64,000 nucleotides of DNA from Arthrobacter sp. QXT-31 (GTDB lineage Bacteria; Actinomycetota; Actinomycetes; Actinomycetales; Micrococcaceae), in contig NZ_CP019304.1 of the NCBI RefSeq assembly GCF_001969265.1, positions 1,860,001-1,924,000 on the forward strand, in the 5' to 3' direction. Positions 1-9,226 of this stretch are shown piece after piece. The first letter of the stretch is position 1; every line of letters starts with the position of its first letter. Under the pieces are notes generated by a model that had not been told where the DNA came from, did no database searches, and saw nothing but the letters and a program-made list of their open reading frames with translations. Made by a program: the position numbers and the translations under genes.

Positions 1-534
1 CGCGTATGGAACCGTGTCCCCGGGACTGGCCTGGTGCTGGACCATGAGCTGGTGCTTCCGAAGGACAGCGGGCCCCGCCACCTGGTGCAGCACCCGGACG
101 GAACGGTCTTTGTGGTCTCCGAGTATTCCATCGAAGTCTTTGCGGTCCGGTCCGCCTCGGCAGCGGGAAAGTTCGAGCTGGCCGGCCAGGGGCCCGCTAC
201 GTCCGACGGCGCCAAAGAGGGTGATTCTGCCGCCGAAATTGCGTTGTCGGCGGACGGGCGGTTCGCCTATGTCGGAACCCGGGGAACCAACCGCATCAGC
301 GTACTGGAAGTGACCTCATCCGCAGAGGGCAGCCTGCTCAGCCCGCTGGCCGATGTCCCCAGCGGCGGCGACTGGCCCCGCCACCACCTGGTCCGCGGCG
401 AATGGCTGCACGTGGCCCATGAGCGGTCCCACGACATCACCACCTTCCGGCTGGACACCGCCACGGGTCTTCCGCATGGCCCCGTTCACCGCCTCGTTGC
501 GGGTTCCCCCACGGCCCTGATTGTGGCAAGCTAA
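1..534 (+). CDS. Lactonase-family beta-propeller protein (3' part)
   Basis: The frame is open from the first base and ends at TAA 532-534, so only the last 177 residues are present. The fragment reads as propeller blades: GPRHLVQHPDGTVFVVSE, then ALSADGRFAYVGTRGTNRISV, then PRHHLVRGEWLHVAHERS. This is the repeat style of the YbhE/Pgl family of seven-bladed lactonases, in which PRH and an RG.N motif in the blades are typical. Members include 6-phosphogluconolactonase, but many paralogues act on other lactones or are uncharacterised, so the substrate is not assigned. No signal peptide can be judged because the N-terminus lies outside the window. The amylase gene follows on the same strand after 150 bases. 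Confidence 0.8.
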   Translation, partial: RVWNRVPGTGLVLDHELVLPKDSGPRHLVQHPDGTVFVVSEYSIEVFAVRSASAAGKFELAGQGPATSDGAKEGDSAAEIALSADGRFAYVGTRGTNRISVLEVTSSAEGSLLSPLADVPSGGDWPRHHLVRGEWLHVAHERSHDITTFRLDTATGLPHGPVHRLVAGSPTALIVAS

Positions 535-635
535 GCCGCAATCGACAAAGCCATTACAGCGTCAGTCATTTCCAATACGGCGTCATCACAGGGGGTGGTG
601 GCCGGGCCTGCCTTGGCTGAGTCGGCAGTCTAACG

Positions 636-653
636 CCGGGCCTCCCCGCCCGG
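636..653. terminator. Small GC hairpin before the amylase gene
   Basis: CCGGGC and GCCCGG form a 6-bp stem around a CTCCCC loop. No T-run follows. It may be a weak terminator for the lactonase gene or part of the amylase leader. Nothing else is evident in the 150-base gap. Confidence 0.25.
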
Positions 654-684
654 ACAAGCAGCGTTGCTTTGCGGAAGGTCTCAC

Positions 685-3546
685 ATGTTCACCGTCCCTC
701 GCCTCCATCCGTCACGCCGTAACAGCGGGCCCACCAAGCCAGCCCTCGCAACCGTCGCAGCGGCGGGCGCGCTCCTCCTGCTCGCCACATCGGCCCCAGC
801 TGCCCAGGCAGCCCTGCCAACCTCAGCTCCCGCCCAAGCGGCCGTCGCCGGCAAGAGCCCCGCGCCGCCGTCGGACCCCAAACCGTCTGGCACCAAACCC
901 TCCGGCACTAAACCGGGAACAGCGGCCCATTCGCTCCGCGCTCCGGTCTCGGGCGAGAACTTCTACTTCGTCATGGCGGACAGGTTCAGCAACGCCGACG
1001 CCGGCAACGACGACGGCGGGCTGGGACCGGATCCGATGGTCTCCGGCTTCGACCCCACCCGCAAGGGCTTTTACAACGGCGGCGACCTGGCCGGCCTGCT
1101 CAACAAGATCGACTACATTCAGGGGCTGGGGACCACGGCAATCTGGCTGACGCCGAGCTTCAAAAACAAGGCGGTGCAGCGCGAGGACAACTCCGCCGGC
1201 TACCACGGCTACTGGATCACGGACTTCACCCAGATCGATCCGCACCTGGGCACCAACGCTGAGCTGAAAGCGCTTATCGACGAGGCACACTCCCGTGGCA
1301 TGAAGGTCTACTTCGACATCATCACCAACCACACCGCGGACGTGATCGGCTATAAGGAGGGCGCCCGCACCGGCTACATCTCCAAGGACAAGGAGCCATA
1401 CCGCACCGCAACGGGCGAACCCTTCGATGACCGGGATTTCGCCGGCAGCGCGGGCTTCCCCAAGCTCGACGCCGGGACCTCCTTCCCGTACACGCCCGTT
1501 CTTGATCCGGCGGAACAGAACCTCAAGGTTCCTGCCTGGCTCAACGACCTGACGCTCTACCACAACCGCGGCGACACCACCTTTGCCGGCGAAAACGCCT
1601 ACTACGGCGACTTCTTCGGCTTGGACGACCTGTTCACCGAGCACCCCACCGTGGTGGCCGGCATGACGGAAATCTACGAGACGTGGATCCGGGACTTCGG
1701 CGTGGATGGTTTCCGCATCGACACCATGAAGCACGTCAATGACGAATTCTGGCAGCAGTTCGGTCCGGAGGTCCTGGCCTATGCGAGGGAGCAGGGCAAG
1801 GACGAGTTCTTCATGTTCGGCGAGGTCTTCGACACGTCCAAGAGCTTCACCTCCCAGTTCACCACCCGCAACAAGATGCAGGCCGTGCTCGACTTCCCGT
1901 TCCAGGATGCAGCCCGGAATTTCGCCTCGCGCAGCCAGGACGCGAAGCAGCTCAAGGACTTCTTCGCCGCGGACGACTGGTACACCGATGCCGATTCCAA
2001 CGTCTACCAGCTGCCCACCTTCCTGGGGAACCACGACATGGGCCGGATCGGCAGCTTCATCAGCACCGACAACCCGGACGCGGATGACGCCGAACGCGTG
2101 GCCCGCGACCAACTCGCCCATGAGCTGATGTACTTCTCTCGCGGAAACCCGGTGGTCTACTACGGCGACGAACAGGGCTTCACCGGCCCCGGCGGGGACC
2201 AGGACGCCCGCCAGACGCTGTTCGCCAGCAAGGTGCCTGACTACCTCGATGACGACCTGCTCGGCACCACCGCCACGCACGCCACCGACAACTTCAATCC
2301 CGGGCATCCCCTGTACGCCAAGATCAGCGAGCTCGCGGCGCTGGCCAAGGAGCATCCCACACTCCGGAACGGGGCGCACCAGAACCGGTACGCCTCCGAC
2401 GGGGCAGGCATCTACGCGCTTTCCCGCACGGACGCCACGGACCAGCGCGAGTACGTGGTGGCGCTGAACAACAGCGAGGAACCGCAGACTGCCGCTTTTC
2501 CCACGTACATCGCCAAGCGCAACTACAGCCTCATCTACGGCGATGCCGCCGGCGAATCCAGAACTTCCGCCGACGGCAAGTTGACCGTCACAGTGCCGCC
2601 GCTTTCCGCCGTCGTCTACCAGTCCTCCGGCCGGATTCCCCGTGAGAAGACGCCGCCTGCCGTCGCGCTGCAGCCCCCGGCCTCCGCGGCCGCCACGGGC
2701 ACGTCCGCCGGAGACAACGGGCGGATCCAGGTGACGGCGGACGTCCACGGCAGCTCGTTCTACGAGGTCACCTTCGAGGCCAGGATGCCCGGCGGCCAGT
2801 GGGAGCGCGTGGGCACCGACGACACCGCACCCTACCGCGTGTTCCACGACGTCACGGCGCTCGATCCGGGCACTGCGGTGGAGTACCGCGCGGTCGTCCT
2901 GAACAATGCAGGCCGCTCGTCGGTCAGCGCTGCCCGCTCCGCCGTGGTGCCGGACCCGGTGCTGACCATCCAGCAGCCTGCCGAGGGCAGCACCGTGGAG
3001 GGAGACGTGGAAGTGGTGGCCACGGCGGATCCGGAAAGGGCAAGCCGCGTGGTGCATTTTGAGCGCAGTATCGCGGGCGGACCATGGACGGCCATCGGAT
3101 CCAATGATGAGTCGTCGCCCGCCTACACGGTCATCGACGGCCTGGCGGCGCTGGACCTCGCCGATGGAACCGAAGTGCGGTACCGGGCAAAGCTCAGCGG
3201 ATCAAGCGTGGTGAGCGACGTACGGACGGTGGTGGTCGGCGCCACGCCGCAGCCCGACTCGGTCACCGTGGCGGGAAGCCTGAACAGCGAGATGGGCTGC
3301 CCGGGTGACTGGCAGCCCGAGTGCAGGGCCGCATTCCTGGCCTTCGATCCGGCTGACCGCCTGTGGAAGCTCACGGCCGACCTTCCGGCCGGCCGGTACG
3401 AATTCAAGGCCGCCATCAACGGCTCCTGGACTGAGAATTACGGCCAGGACGGCGCCCTGAACGGCTCCAACATCGTGCTGGATCACGACGGCGGCCCTGT
3501 CACCTTCCGGTACAGCCACACCACGCACCTGATCACGGCCGGCTAG
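685..3546 (+). CDS. Secreted alpha-amylase, GH13, with C-terminal Ig-like and X25-type modules
   Basis: Predicted extracellular alpha-glucan hydrolase of 953 residues. ATG 685 is preferred over an in-frame TTG at 664 because GGAAGG lies 7 bases before it. The N-terminus is a signal peptide (PALATVAAAGALLLLATSA, then AQA) followed by a Pro/Lys-rich linker. The GH13 barrel starts near residue 90 (ENFYFVMADRFSN). Catalytic residues visible by family motif are D346 in DGFRIDTMKHV, E380 in FGEVFD and D451 in GNHDMGR. After the catalytic and all-beta domains come about two Ig-like repeats (QVTADVHGSSFYEVTFEA; PAEGSTVEGDVEVVATADPE). The last 100 residues resemble the X25 module of pullulanases (AGSLNSEMGCPGDWQPEC). 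The neighbouring malQ fits breakdown of starch or glycogen to maltodextrin. Exact specificity (amylase, pullulanase-like or maltogenic) is not certain. Confidence 0.9.
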   Translation: MFTVPRLHPSRRNSGPTKPALATVAAAGALLLLATSAPAAQAALPTSAPAQAAVAGKSPAPPSDPKPSGTKPSGTKPGTAAHSLRAPVSGENFYFVMADRFSNADAGNDDGGLGPDPMVSGFDPTRKGFYNGGDLAGLLNKIDYIQGLGTTAIWLTPSFKNKAVQREDNSAGYHGYWITDFTQIDPHLGTNAELKALIDEAHSRGMKVYFDIITNHTADVIGYKEGARTGYISKDKEPYRTATGEPFDDRDFAGSAGFPKLDAGTSFPYTPVLDPAEQNLKVPAWLNDLTLYHNRGDTTFAGENAYYGDFFGLDDLFTEHPTVVAGMTEIYETWIRDFGVDGFRIDTMKHVNDEFWQQFGPEVLAYAREQGKDEFFMFGEVFDTSKSFTSQFTTRNKMQAVLDFPFQDAARNFASRSQDAKQLKDFFAADDWYTDADSNVYQLPTFLGNHDMGRIGSFISTDNPDADDAERVARDQLAHELMYFSRGNPVVYYGDEQGFTGPGGDQDARQTLFASKVPDYLDDDLLGTTATHATDNFNPGHPLYAKISELAALAKEHPTLRNGAHQNRYASDGAGIYALSRTDATDQREYVVALNNSEEPQTAAFPTYIAKRNYSLIYGDAAGESRTSADGKLTVTVPPLSAVVYQSSGRIPREKTPPAVALQPPASAAATGTSAGDNGRIQVTADVHGSSFYEVTFEARMPGGQWERVGTDDTAPYRVFHDVTALDPGTAVEYRAVVLNNAGRSSVSAARSAVVPDPVLTIQQPAEGSTVEGDVEVVATADPERASRVVHFERSIAGGPWTAIGSNDESSPAYTVIDGLAALDLADGTEVRYRAKLSGSSVVSDVRTVVVGATPQPDSVTVAGSLNSEMGCPGDWQPECRAAFLAFDPADRLWKLTADLPAGRYEFKAAINGSWTENYGQDGALNGSNIVLDHDGGPVTFRYSHTTHLITAG

Positions 3547-3549
3547 GGA

Positions 3550-3582
3550 CCGGGGCTCCCGCCTGCCGGGCGGGAGCCCCGG
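3550..3582. terminator. Bidirectional terminator between amylase and malQ
   Basis: A perfect 14-bp inverted repeat (3550-3563 with 3569-3582) and a 5-base loop sit between two convergent genes only 39 bases apart. There is no U-tract on either side, as is common in actinobacteria. Confidence 0.75.
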
Positions 3583-3585
3583 ACG

Positions 3586-5817
3586 TCACTGCCGCATTGC
3601 GTCTTCGACAGCCGAGAGCAGGGAGTTGAACCGCTCGTCTTCCTCCAGGCTGTCGATCAGCACGGGGTCCCCGTCGGAGTTGGCCAGCGGCACCTGCCAG
3701 TTGGGGTACTGGGCCGAGGTGGTCCCGGGCTGGTTCTGCACCCGGCGTTCGCCGACCGCGTCCACCAGCGCCACGCCGAGAAGGACCGACGGGGTTTGCG
3801 CGAGCAGGCGGTGCAGGGCCTCGATCCGCTCCTGTTCGCTGCCGGCATCGCCGGACGGAAGCAGGCCCCGCTGCCTGAGCAGGTCCATCATTTTCTCCAG
3901 CTTGGCATTGTGCTCCAGGCGCTCGTCCTCGGCCGAGCGCTGCAGCAGCCCCAGCTCGTTGCGCAGCGTCACGTGGTCCCCGGCGAGGTAGCCGGCGGTT
4001 GGCGGGAGGTCGTGCGTGTTCACGCTGGAGAGCGCCTGCAGCCGGTACTTTTCGGGCGGCAGCGGGGCGTCGCCGTCGTTCTCAAACCACAGGATCGACG
4101 TGCCCAGGATGCCGCGTGCCGCGAGGTAATCCCGGACCCACGGCTCGAAGGTGCCGAGGTCCTCGCCGATGACCACGGCTCCGGCCCGGTGCGCCTCCAG
4201 GGCAAGAATGCCGATCATGGCGTCGTGGTCGAACCGGACATAGGCGCCGTCCGCCGGGGAGTTTCCTTCCGGCACCCACCAGAGCCGGAAGAAGCCGAGG
4301 ATGTGGTCCACCCGGATGCCGCCCGAATGCCGGAGCACCGTGGCGAGCATCTCCCGGAACGGCTTGTAGCCGGCTTCTGCAAGCCGGGTGGGGTGCCACG
4401 GCGGCTGGTGCCAGTCCTGCCCCAGCTGGTTGTACATGTCCGGCGGTGCGCCGACGCTGACGCCGGGCGCGAGGACGCCCCGGAGCGTCCAGGCATCGGA
4501 GCTCTGGAGGTCCACGCCGACAGCGAGGTCGTTGACCACGCCCAGGCGCATGCCGGCCTTGCGGGAGGCGGCCTGGGCGGCCTCGAGCTGTTCGTCGCAG
4601 AGCCACTGCAGCCAGCGGTGGAACTCGATCCGGTCCGCCAGTTCGCCCCTCAGTTTCTCCGCGAACGGCGAGCCGAGCGCAGCTGTTGGGTCGATCCACA
4701 ACGGATCATCGGCGTCGAGGTCCTCACGGATGGCGCACCAGAGGGCAAAGTCGTCCAGGCCGGCGCCGGCCAACCGGCAGTACTCCTCGTACGCCCGCTG
4801 CCGTGAGGGCGAACGGCTGACACCAGATATCAGCTCAAGCGCTGCGAGCTTGGCGGCGTAGACCTTGTCCCGGTCCAGCCGCGTGGCGTCCTTGTTCAGC
4901 TTCCGCGACTGCTTCATGAGGCTGTGGACGAGGGACTGCTTCTTCGGATTCAGGTACGCCAGCTCCGGAATGGCCTCAATCCGGAGGTACAGGGGGTTGA
5001 AGAACCGGCGGGTCGACGGGGAATACGGCGACGGCTCCAGGGGCGGCACGGGATCAGCCGCGTGCAGGGGATTCACCAGCACGTAGTCGGCCCCGTGCGC
5101 GCCCGCCACCGCCGCCAGCTCGGCGAGGTCGGCAAAATCGCCCACACCCCAGGACCGTTTGGAACGGACGGAGTACAGCTGCGTCGCCAGGCCCCAGCCC
5201 CTGCGCTGCTCGAGGCCGGCAGCCGTGGCCAGCCGGGCGGGAGTCACCACCAGCGTCGACTCAGCGGCAACCCCGGCCGCCTCCGCATGCAGCGTATGCC
5301 AGCCGAGCCCGGTGTTCTGGGGTACGGCGAATGTGGCCCGACCCGTCAGGATGCCGTCCACTTCACGTGGCTCCGCCCATTCGTCCTCCTGGACGGCGTC
5401 GAGCCGTCGCCCGTCCTCGGTGACGGCCCAGACACGGACGGATGATCCGTGCGGGACATGGACGAACACCTCCCCGGGTGTCCCCTCCTGAAGCACGACG
5501 GCGGGCGGCAGCATCCGCCGCCAGGGCGCCAGTTCCGCTTCGGCCAGTTCGTGCTCAATGAGCTGGTCAGTGTCCGCGTCGACCCCCAGCGCGGCCAGGA
5601 CGCGGATCAGGGTACCGGCCGCGACCTCATACGGTTTCCCGTCCCACCCCTGGTAGGTGGTGCCCACACCGTACGCCTCAGCCAGCCAGCGCAACAGTTC
5701 GGGATTGACCGCGGTGTTGGCTGCCGGTGCTTCATTGCCCAGCGGCGTTTCAGTGGGAGAGCTTTCAGGGGAATGGGTTCCAGGGGAAATCCCGTGCTGC
5801 TGGCTGGGATCCTTCAT
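3586..5817 (-). CDS. malQ: 4-alpha-glucanotransferase (amylomaltase)
   Basis: 743 residues, GH77. It transfers alpha-1,4-glucan segments between maltodextrins in the cytoplasm. Diagnostic segments include GADYVLVNPLHAADPVPPLE, SPYSPSTRRFFNPLYLR (the family 250s-loop region), GVVNDLAVGVDLQSSDAW, GIRVDHILGFFRLWWVPEG (nucleophile Asp region), VIGEDLGTFEPWVRDYL (acid/base Glu region) and SVNTHDLPPTAGY. The first 40 residues are a Ser/Pro/Glu-rich extension. It is followed by an actinobacterial-type N-terminal beta domain near residues 85-190. The gene is convergent with the amylase, so both probably serve alpha-glucan use but are transcribed separately. Confidence 0.95.
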   Translation of the reverse strand: MKDPSQQHGISPGTHSPESSPTETPLGNEAPAANTAVNPELLRWLAEAYGVGTTYQGWDGKPYEVAAGTLIRVLAALGVDADTDQLIEHELAEAELAPWRRMLPPAVVLQEGTPGEVFVHVPHGSSVRVWAVTEDGRRLDAVQEDEWAEPREVDGILTGRATFAVPQNTGLGWHTLHAEAAGVAAESTLVVTPARLATAAGLEQRRGWGLATQLYSVRSKRSWGVGDFADLAELAAVAGAHGADYVLVNPLHAADPVPPLEPSPYSPSTRRFFNPLYLRIEAIPELAYLNPKKQSLVHSLMKQSRKLNKDATRLDRDKVYAAKLAALELISGVSRSPSRQRAYEEYCRLAGAGLDDFALWCAIREDLDADDPLWIDPTAALGSPFAEKLRGELADRIEFHRWLQWLCDEQLEAAQAASRKAGMRLGVVNDLAVGVDLQSSDAWTLRGVLAPGVSVGAPPDMYNQLGQDWHQPPWHPTRLAEAGYKPFREMLATVLRHSGGIRVDHILGFFRLWWVPEGNSPADGAYVRFDHDAMIGILALEAHRAGAVVIGEDLGTFEPWVRDYLAARGILGTSILWFENDGDAPLPPEKYRLQALSSVNTHDLPPTAGYLAGDHVTLRNELGLLQRSAEDERLEHNAKLEKMMDLLRQRGLLPSGDAGSEQERIEALHRLLAQTPSVLLGVALVDAVGERRVQNQPGTTSAQYPNWQVPLANSDGDPVLIDSLEEDERFNSLLSAVEDAMRQ

Positions 5818-5953
5818 ATGTCCGCCTCGTCTGCTGTTATCGGCCCGAAACTAACGCTGCTGCCCGTCGCGGCCGGCCGCTTTCAGCGCCCCCGCAACTG
5901 CTGGTTCCGATTATTGCAGGCTGCGCCGGTTCCATGGCTCAAGCCGGAGCGAC

Positions 5954-6292
5954 TCAAGCGGCAGTGCAGGCCTTCTGCAGTTCCTGGACCGATTCGCCGG
6001 GAACCTGGTCGCCGGCCTGCGCGATCGCCTTCAGGGGAACGGTGATTTCGGCCGGCACGCCTGCCGTCTCCGCGCCGGCGACAAGGCCCGTCAGTGCAGC
6101 CTTGTCCGAGGCGCTCACCAGGCCGTCCTCGATCAGCTTGCAGATCTGGCCCTTCACCTGCTCGGCCGCCGCGTTGGCAACCTGGGACGCCGCCGAGCTC
6201 GCCGCGTTCTGTGCTGCTTCCTCAGCCTGGGCGCAGCCCGTCAGCAGGACGGCGGCGGAAAGCATGGACATGGCGAGGAGGCTGCGTTTCAT
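5954..6292 (-). CDS. Small predicted lipoprotein of unknown function
   Basis: 112 residues. A lipoprotein signal is clear: MKRSLLAMSMLSAAVLL followed by lipobox LTGC, with Cys20 as the predicted lipidation site. The mature part is Ala-rich and probably helical (EEAAQNAASSAASQVANAAA). It has two further cysteines (GQICKLIEDG and LQKACTAA) that could pair. I recognise no family. It is divergent from the GH32 gene, and an operator-like site (6342-6355) lies 50 bases upstream, so co-regulation with the fructan locus is possible. That is inference. Confidence 0.7.
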   Translation of the reverse strand: MKRSLLAMSMLSAAVLLTGCAQAEEAAQNAASSAASQVANAAAEQVKGQICKLIEDGLVSASDKAALTGLVAGAETAGVPAEITVPLKAIAQAGDQVPGESVQELQKACTAA

Positions 6293-6341
6293 GTTTCCAC
6301 CCTAACAAGGCCGGTTTCGACGCAGCTCAACACTCCGTTCC

Positions 6342-6355
6342 TGACAACGGTGTCT
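6342..6355. promoter_or_regulatory. Degenerate LacI-type operator
   Basis: TGACAACGGTGTCT differs at one base from the site at 6455-6468 (TGACAACGTTGTCT). It lies between the divergent lipoprotein and GH32 genes, 100 bp upstream of the main site. That spacing would suit looping by a LacI-family tetramer or control of the divergent gene. Confidence 0.5.
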
Positions 6356-6415
6356 GGGCGCAGGGAGGTTCATTCTCAGGGGAACGAACACTGGAAATTC
6401 AGGCGCAGGGATCCG

Positions 6416-6468
6416 TTGACTTGTCTTGCGGACATCCCCTAGCGTTCCACTCACTGACAACGTTGTCT
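6416..6468 (+). promoter_or_regulatory. Promoter and LacI-type operator of the GH32 gene
   Basis: TTGACT (6416-6421), an 18-base spacer and TAGCGT (6440-6445) form a sigma-70-like promoter, putting the start of transcription near 6452. The dyad TGACAACGTTGTCT (6455-6468; perfect core GACAACGTTGTC 6456-6467) lies just downstream, where a bound repressor would block initiation. The same arrangement occurs upstream of the ABC importer at 10652-10700. Confidence 0.75.
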
Positions 6469-6508
6469 AACGCCCGGGAGTTTGAGGTAAGGGCAGAAGG
6501 CACGCGCG

Positions 6509-9187
6509 ATGAAGGGCGACCCCAGCACAATGCATCAGAAAAAAATCGGCAGCCTCCAACTATGTACCGCGCTGACCGCGGCAGGGCTCAGCCTGGCCGC
6601 GGTTCTGGCCGGAGCAGGAACAGCCGCGGCCGCAGGGACTGCCGGCGACGAGCAGTTCCGGCCGGCCTACCACTACACGCCGCAGCAGAACTGGATGAAC
6701 GATCCCAACGGGATGGTGTTCTACAAGGGCGTCTACCACCTCTATTACCAGCACAATCCTTTCGGCAACCAGTGGGGCAACATGTCCTGGGGCCATGCCA
6801 CCTCTACGGACCTCGTGCACTGGAAAGAGCAGCCACTGGCCATCGCCACGGACGACCAGCAGGACATCTTCTCCGGCAGCGTCGTGGTGGACAAAAACAA
6901 CACCTCGGGCCTCGGCACAGCAGAGAACCCTCCCCTGGTGGCCATCTTCACCAGCGCCTACAAGGATGCCTCGCCCTACAGGGGGCTGCAGGCGCAGTCC
7001 CTCGCGTACAGCGTGGATGAGGGCCGGACCTGGACCAAGTACAGCGGCAACCCGGTACTCAACCGCAACTCCGCCAACTTCCGCGACCCGAAAGTGTTCT
7101 GGTACGACTCCCCCGGCGGGGGCGGCTACTGGGTGATGGCCGCCGTCGAAGCCACGGAGCACAAGGTGGTGCTGTACAAATCCGGCAACCTCAAGGACTG
7201 GACACGGCTCAGCGAGTTTGGTCCGGCCAATGCCACGGGCGGCCTGTGGGAATGCCCGGACCTGTTTCCGCTTGCCGTCGACGGCGACCCCGCGAACGTC
7301 AAATGGGTGATGGTGGTGAACATCAACCCCGGAGGCGTGGCCGGAGGCTCGGCCGGGCAGTACTTCGTGGGCAATTTCGACGGCACCACCTTCACGTCGG
7401 AAACCACGAAGCCCAGTGGCGCGTTGCCGGCAGGCACATCCCTGGCAGGCTTCAATGACGGCACGTACAACGGCTGGACGGTCAGCAACGAACCCGGCAA
7501 CCTGAAAGAGGGGCCGTTCGCCGGAGCCCCGGCCTCCGGCACGCTCGCCGGCCAGAACCCCGTCACCGGCTTTGCCGGCGCCGGGCTGGTCAATTCGTTC
7601 AACGACGGCGACTGGCCGGTGGGATCAATGGACTCCCCCGAATTCACCGTGGACAGCGACTACCTGAACTTTCTCGTGGGCGGCGGCCAGCACCCGCGGG
7701 TTTCGGACAAGCTGGACAACACCCCGCCGCCCGGGGACCTGCTGTTCAAGGGCTTTGAGGTCCCGGACGGATCCACGCTGGCCGACGCCGGATGGGCAGG
7801 AACCGGGGACCTGGAACCCCGGTTCCAGCCGGCAACCGCCGGAGGCGACTTCTATATCGGTGCCAAACGGATCAACACGTTTGAGACGGGCGGGGCACCC
7901 GGCGACGACAGGCAGGGAACCCTGACGTCGCCGTCGTTCACGGTAAACCGGAACTTCATGAGCATGCTGGTGGGCGGCGGACACCGCACGGCAGGTTCCG
8001 GGCAGACGCTGGAAGTCCAGCTGCTGGTGAACGGCACCGTGGTGCGCACCCTCGCCGGGGACGACGCGGGCGCCCTGAACTGGAAGGGCTGGGATGTGTC
8101 CGAATTCGCGGGACAGCAGGCACAGCTGCGGGTCGTGGACCAGGCCACAGGCGGGTGGGGACACCTCACACTGGACCACGTCATGCTGACGGACCAGGCC
8201 GCAGTGCCCCGTTCCGACGAGACCACCGTCAACCTCGTGGTGGACGGCAAGGTGGTCCGGACGGCCACGGGGGCCAACAGTGAGGTCCTGGACTGGGCTT
8301 CGTGGAACGTTGCCGAGTTCCGGGGGCGGCAGGCCAGCATCCGCGTCGTGGACAACAACCGCTTCGGCTGGGGTCACATCCTGGCGGACGAGTTCATCGC
8401 CTCGCCGCGGCCGGCCACGCCGAGGCTGCAGACCTATGACTGGCTGGATTATGGCCGGGACTACTATGCGTCCGTGTCCTTCAGCAACATGCCTCAGGAC
8501 AAGCGCGTCATGCTCGGCTGGATGAACAACTGGGACTACGCCAACAGCATCCCCACCTCGCCGTGGCGCAGCGCCATGTCGCTGCCCCGCGAAGTGGCAC
8601 TGACGCAGACGGCCGACGGTCCGCGCCTGACGCAAAAGGCGGTCCAGCAGGTGGATGGCCTGGGCACAAAAGAAACCTACGCGGAAAAACGCGCCCGGAA
8701 CATTCCGGCCGGCACCCATCCGCTGCCGGCCGCCGCGTGGGGCGACGTCCAGCGGATCGACGTGACCTTCTCCCCCGGCTCAGCGTCGAAGGCCGGGATC
8801 ACGGTGCTGGGGAACGGCGGCAAATCGACCGTCATCGGCTATGACAAGGCCGCCGGAGAGCTGTACGTGGACCGGAGCAACTCCGGCAGCACGGACTTCC
8901 ATCCGCTCTTTGCCTCGGTTGAGGCCGCCCCTGTGACCGTGGATGGCAGCGGCAACGTGACGCTGCGGATCTATGTCGACCGGTCCTCCGTGGAGGTCTT
9001 TGCCCAGAACGGCCTGCGCACCATCACGGATCAGGTCTTCCCGGAACAGGCCGCTTTCCAGCAGGACGCCAACCAGGTGGCGCTCTTTGCCGAAGGCGGC
9101 ACCGCCCGGCTGAAGTCGCTGTCTGTCACGCGGCTCAGCCAGTCCATGTTCCAGGCAGCCCAGTTGCCGGCCAGGAACGGGAAGTAG
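6509..9187 (+). CDS. Secreted GH32 fructan hydrolase (levanase/inulinase type) with nested insert modules
   Basis: 892 residues, secreted (signal peptide with hydrophobic core near residues 20-42). ATG 6509 has AGAAGG 8 bases upstream; ATG 6530 is an alternative. The GH32 triad is visible: nucleophile D65 in WMNDPNG, D193 in NFRDPK, and acid/base E248 in WECPDLF. The propeller is interrupted after residue about 315. A beta-sandwich module begins (GWTVSNEP to VGGGQHPR, about 317-393), is interrupted by a second module (about 410-560, with VGGGHR and GWGHLTLDHVML), then resumes (TTVNLVVDGKVVRTATG to GWGHILADEF, about 571-628). The propeller returns at TYDWLDYGRDYYASV, and a C-terminal GH32 beta-sandwich follows (YVDRSSVEVFAQNG). 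Fructans such as levan or inulin are the expected substrates. The adjacent LacI, fructose-type importer and kinase support this. Confidence 0.93.
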   Translation: MKGDPSTMHQKKIGSLQLCTALTAAGLSLAAVLAGAGTAAAAGTAGDEQFRPAYHYTPQQNWMNDPNGMVFYKGVYHLYYQHNPFGNQWGNMSWGHATSTDLVHWKEQPLAIATDDQQDIFSGSVVVDKNNTSGLGTAENPPLVAIFTSAYKDASPYRGLQAQSLAYSVDEGRTWTKYSGNPVLNRNSANFRDPKVFWYDSPGGGGYWVMAAVEATEHKVVLYKSGNLKDWTRLSEFGPANATGGLWECPDLFPLAVDGDPANVKWVMVVNINPGGVAGGSAGQYFVGNFDGTTFTSETTKPSGALPAGTSLAGFNDGTYNGWTVSNEPGNLKEGPFAGAPASGTLAGQNPVTGFAGAGLVNSFNDGDWPVGSMDSPEFTVDSDYLNFLVGGGQHPRVSDKLDNTPPPGDLLFKGFEVPDGSTLADAGWAGTGDLEPRFQPATAGGDFYIGAKRINTFETGGAPGDDRQGTLTSPSFTVNRNFMSMLVGGGHRTAGSGQTLEVQLLVNGTVVRTLAGDDAGALNWKGWDVSEFAGQQAQLRVVDQATGGWGHLTLDHVMLTDQAAVPRSDETTVNLVVDGKVVRTATGANSEVLDWASWNVAEFRGRQASIRVVDNNRFGWGHILADEFIASPRPATPRLQTYDWLDYGRDYYASVSFSNMPQDKRVMLGWMNNWDYANSIPTSPWRSAMSLPREVALTQTADGPRLTQKAVQQVDGLGTKETYAEKRARNIPAGTHPLPAAAWGDVQRIDVTFSPGSASKAGITVLGNGGKSTVIGYDKAAGELYVDRSNSGSTDFHPLFASVEAAPVTVDGSGNVTLRIYVDRSSVEVFAQNGLRTITDQVFPEQAAFQQDANQVALFAEGGTARLKSLSVTRLSQSMFQAAQLPARNGK

Positions 9188-9193
9188 AGGCCA

Positions 9194-9226
9194 GGCTGCA
9201 GCCGGTCTAGTGGACCGGCTGCAGCC
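9194..9226. terminator. Bidirectional terminator overlapping the end of the monooxygenase gene
   Basis: A perfect 14-bp stem (9194-9207 with 9213-9226) and loop TAGTG. The right arm and loop lie in the last codons and stop of the leftward gene ending at 9207, so the hairpin is partly coding. It separates two convergent genes 19 bases apart. Confidence 0.65.

Noticed and set aside
823..3057. A 744-codon open frame on the minus strand opposite the amylase gene
   Set aside because: It is a by-product of high GC codon bias; the translation has no domain character and a well-supported GH13 gene occupies the other strand.
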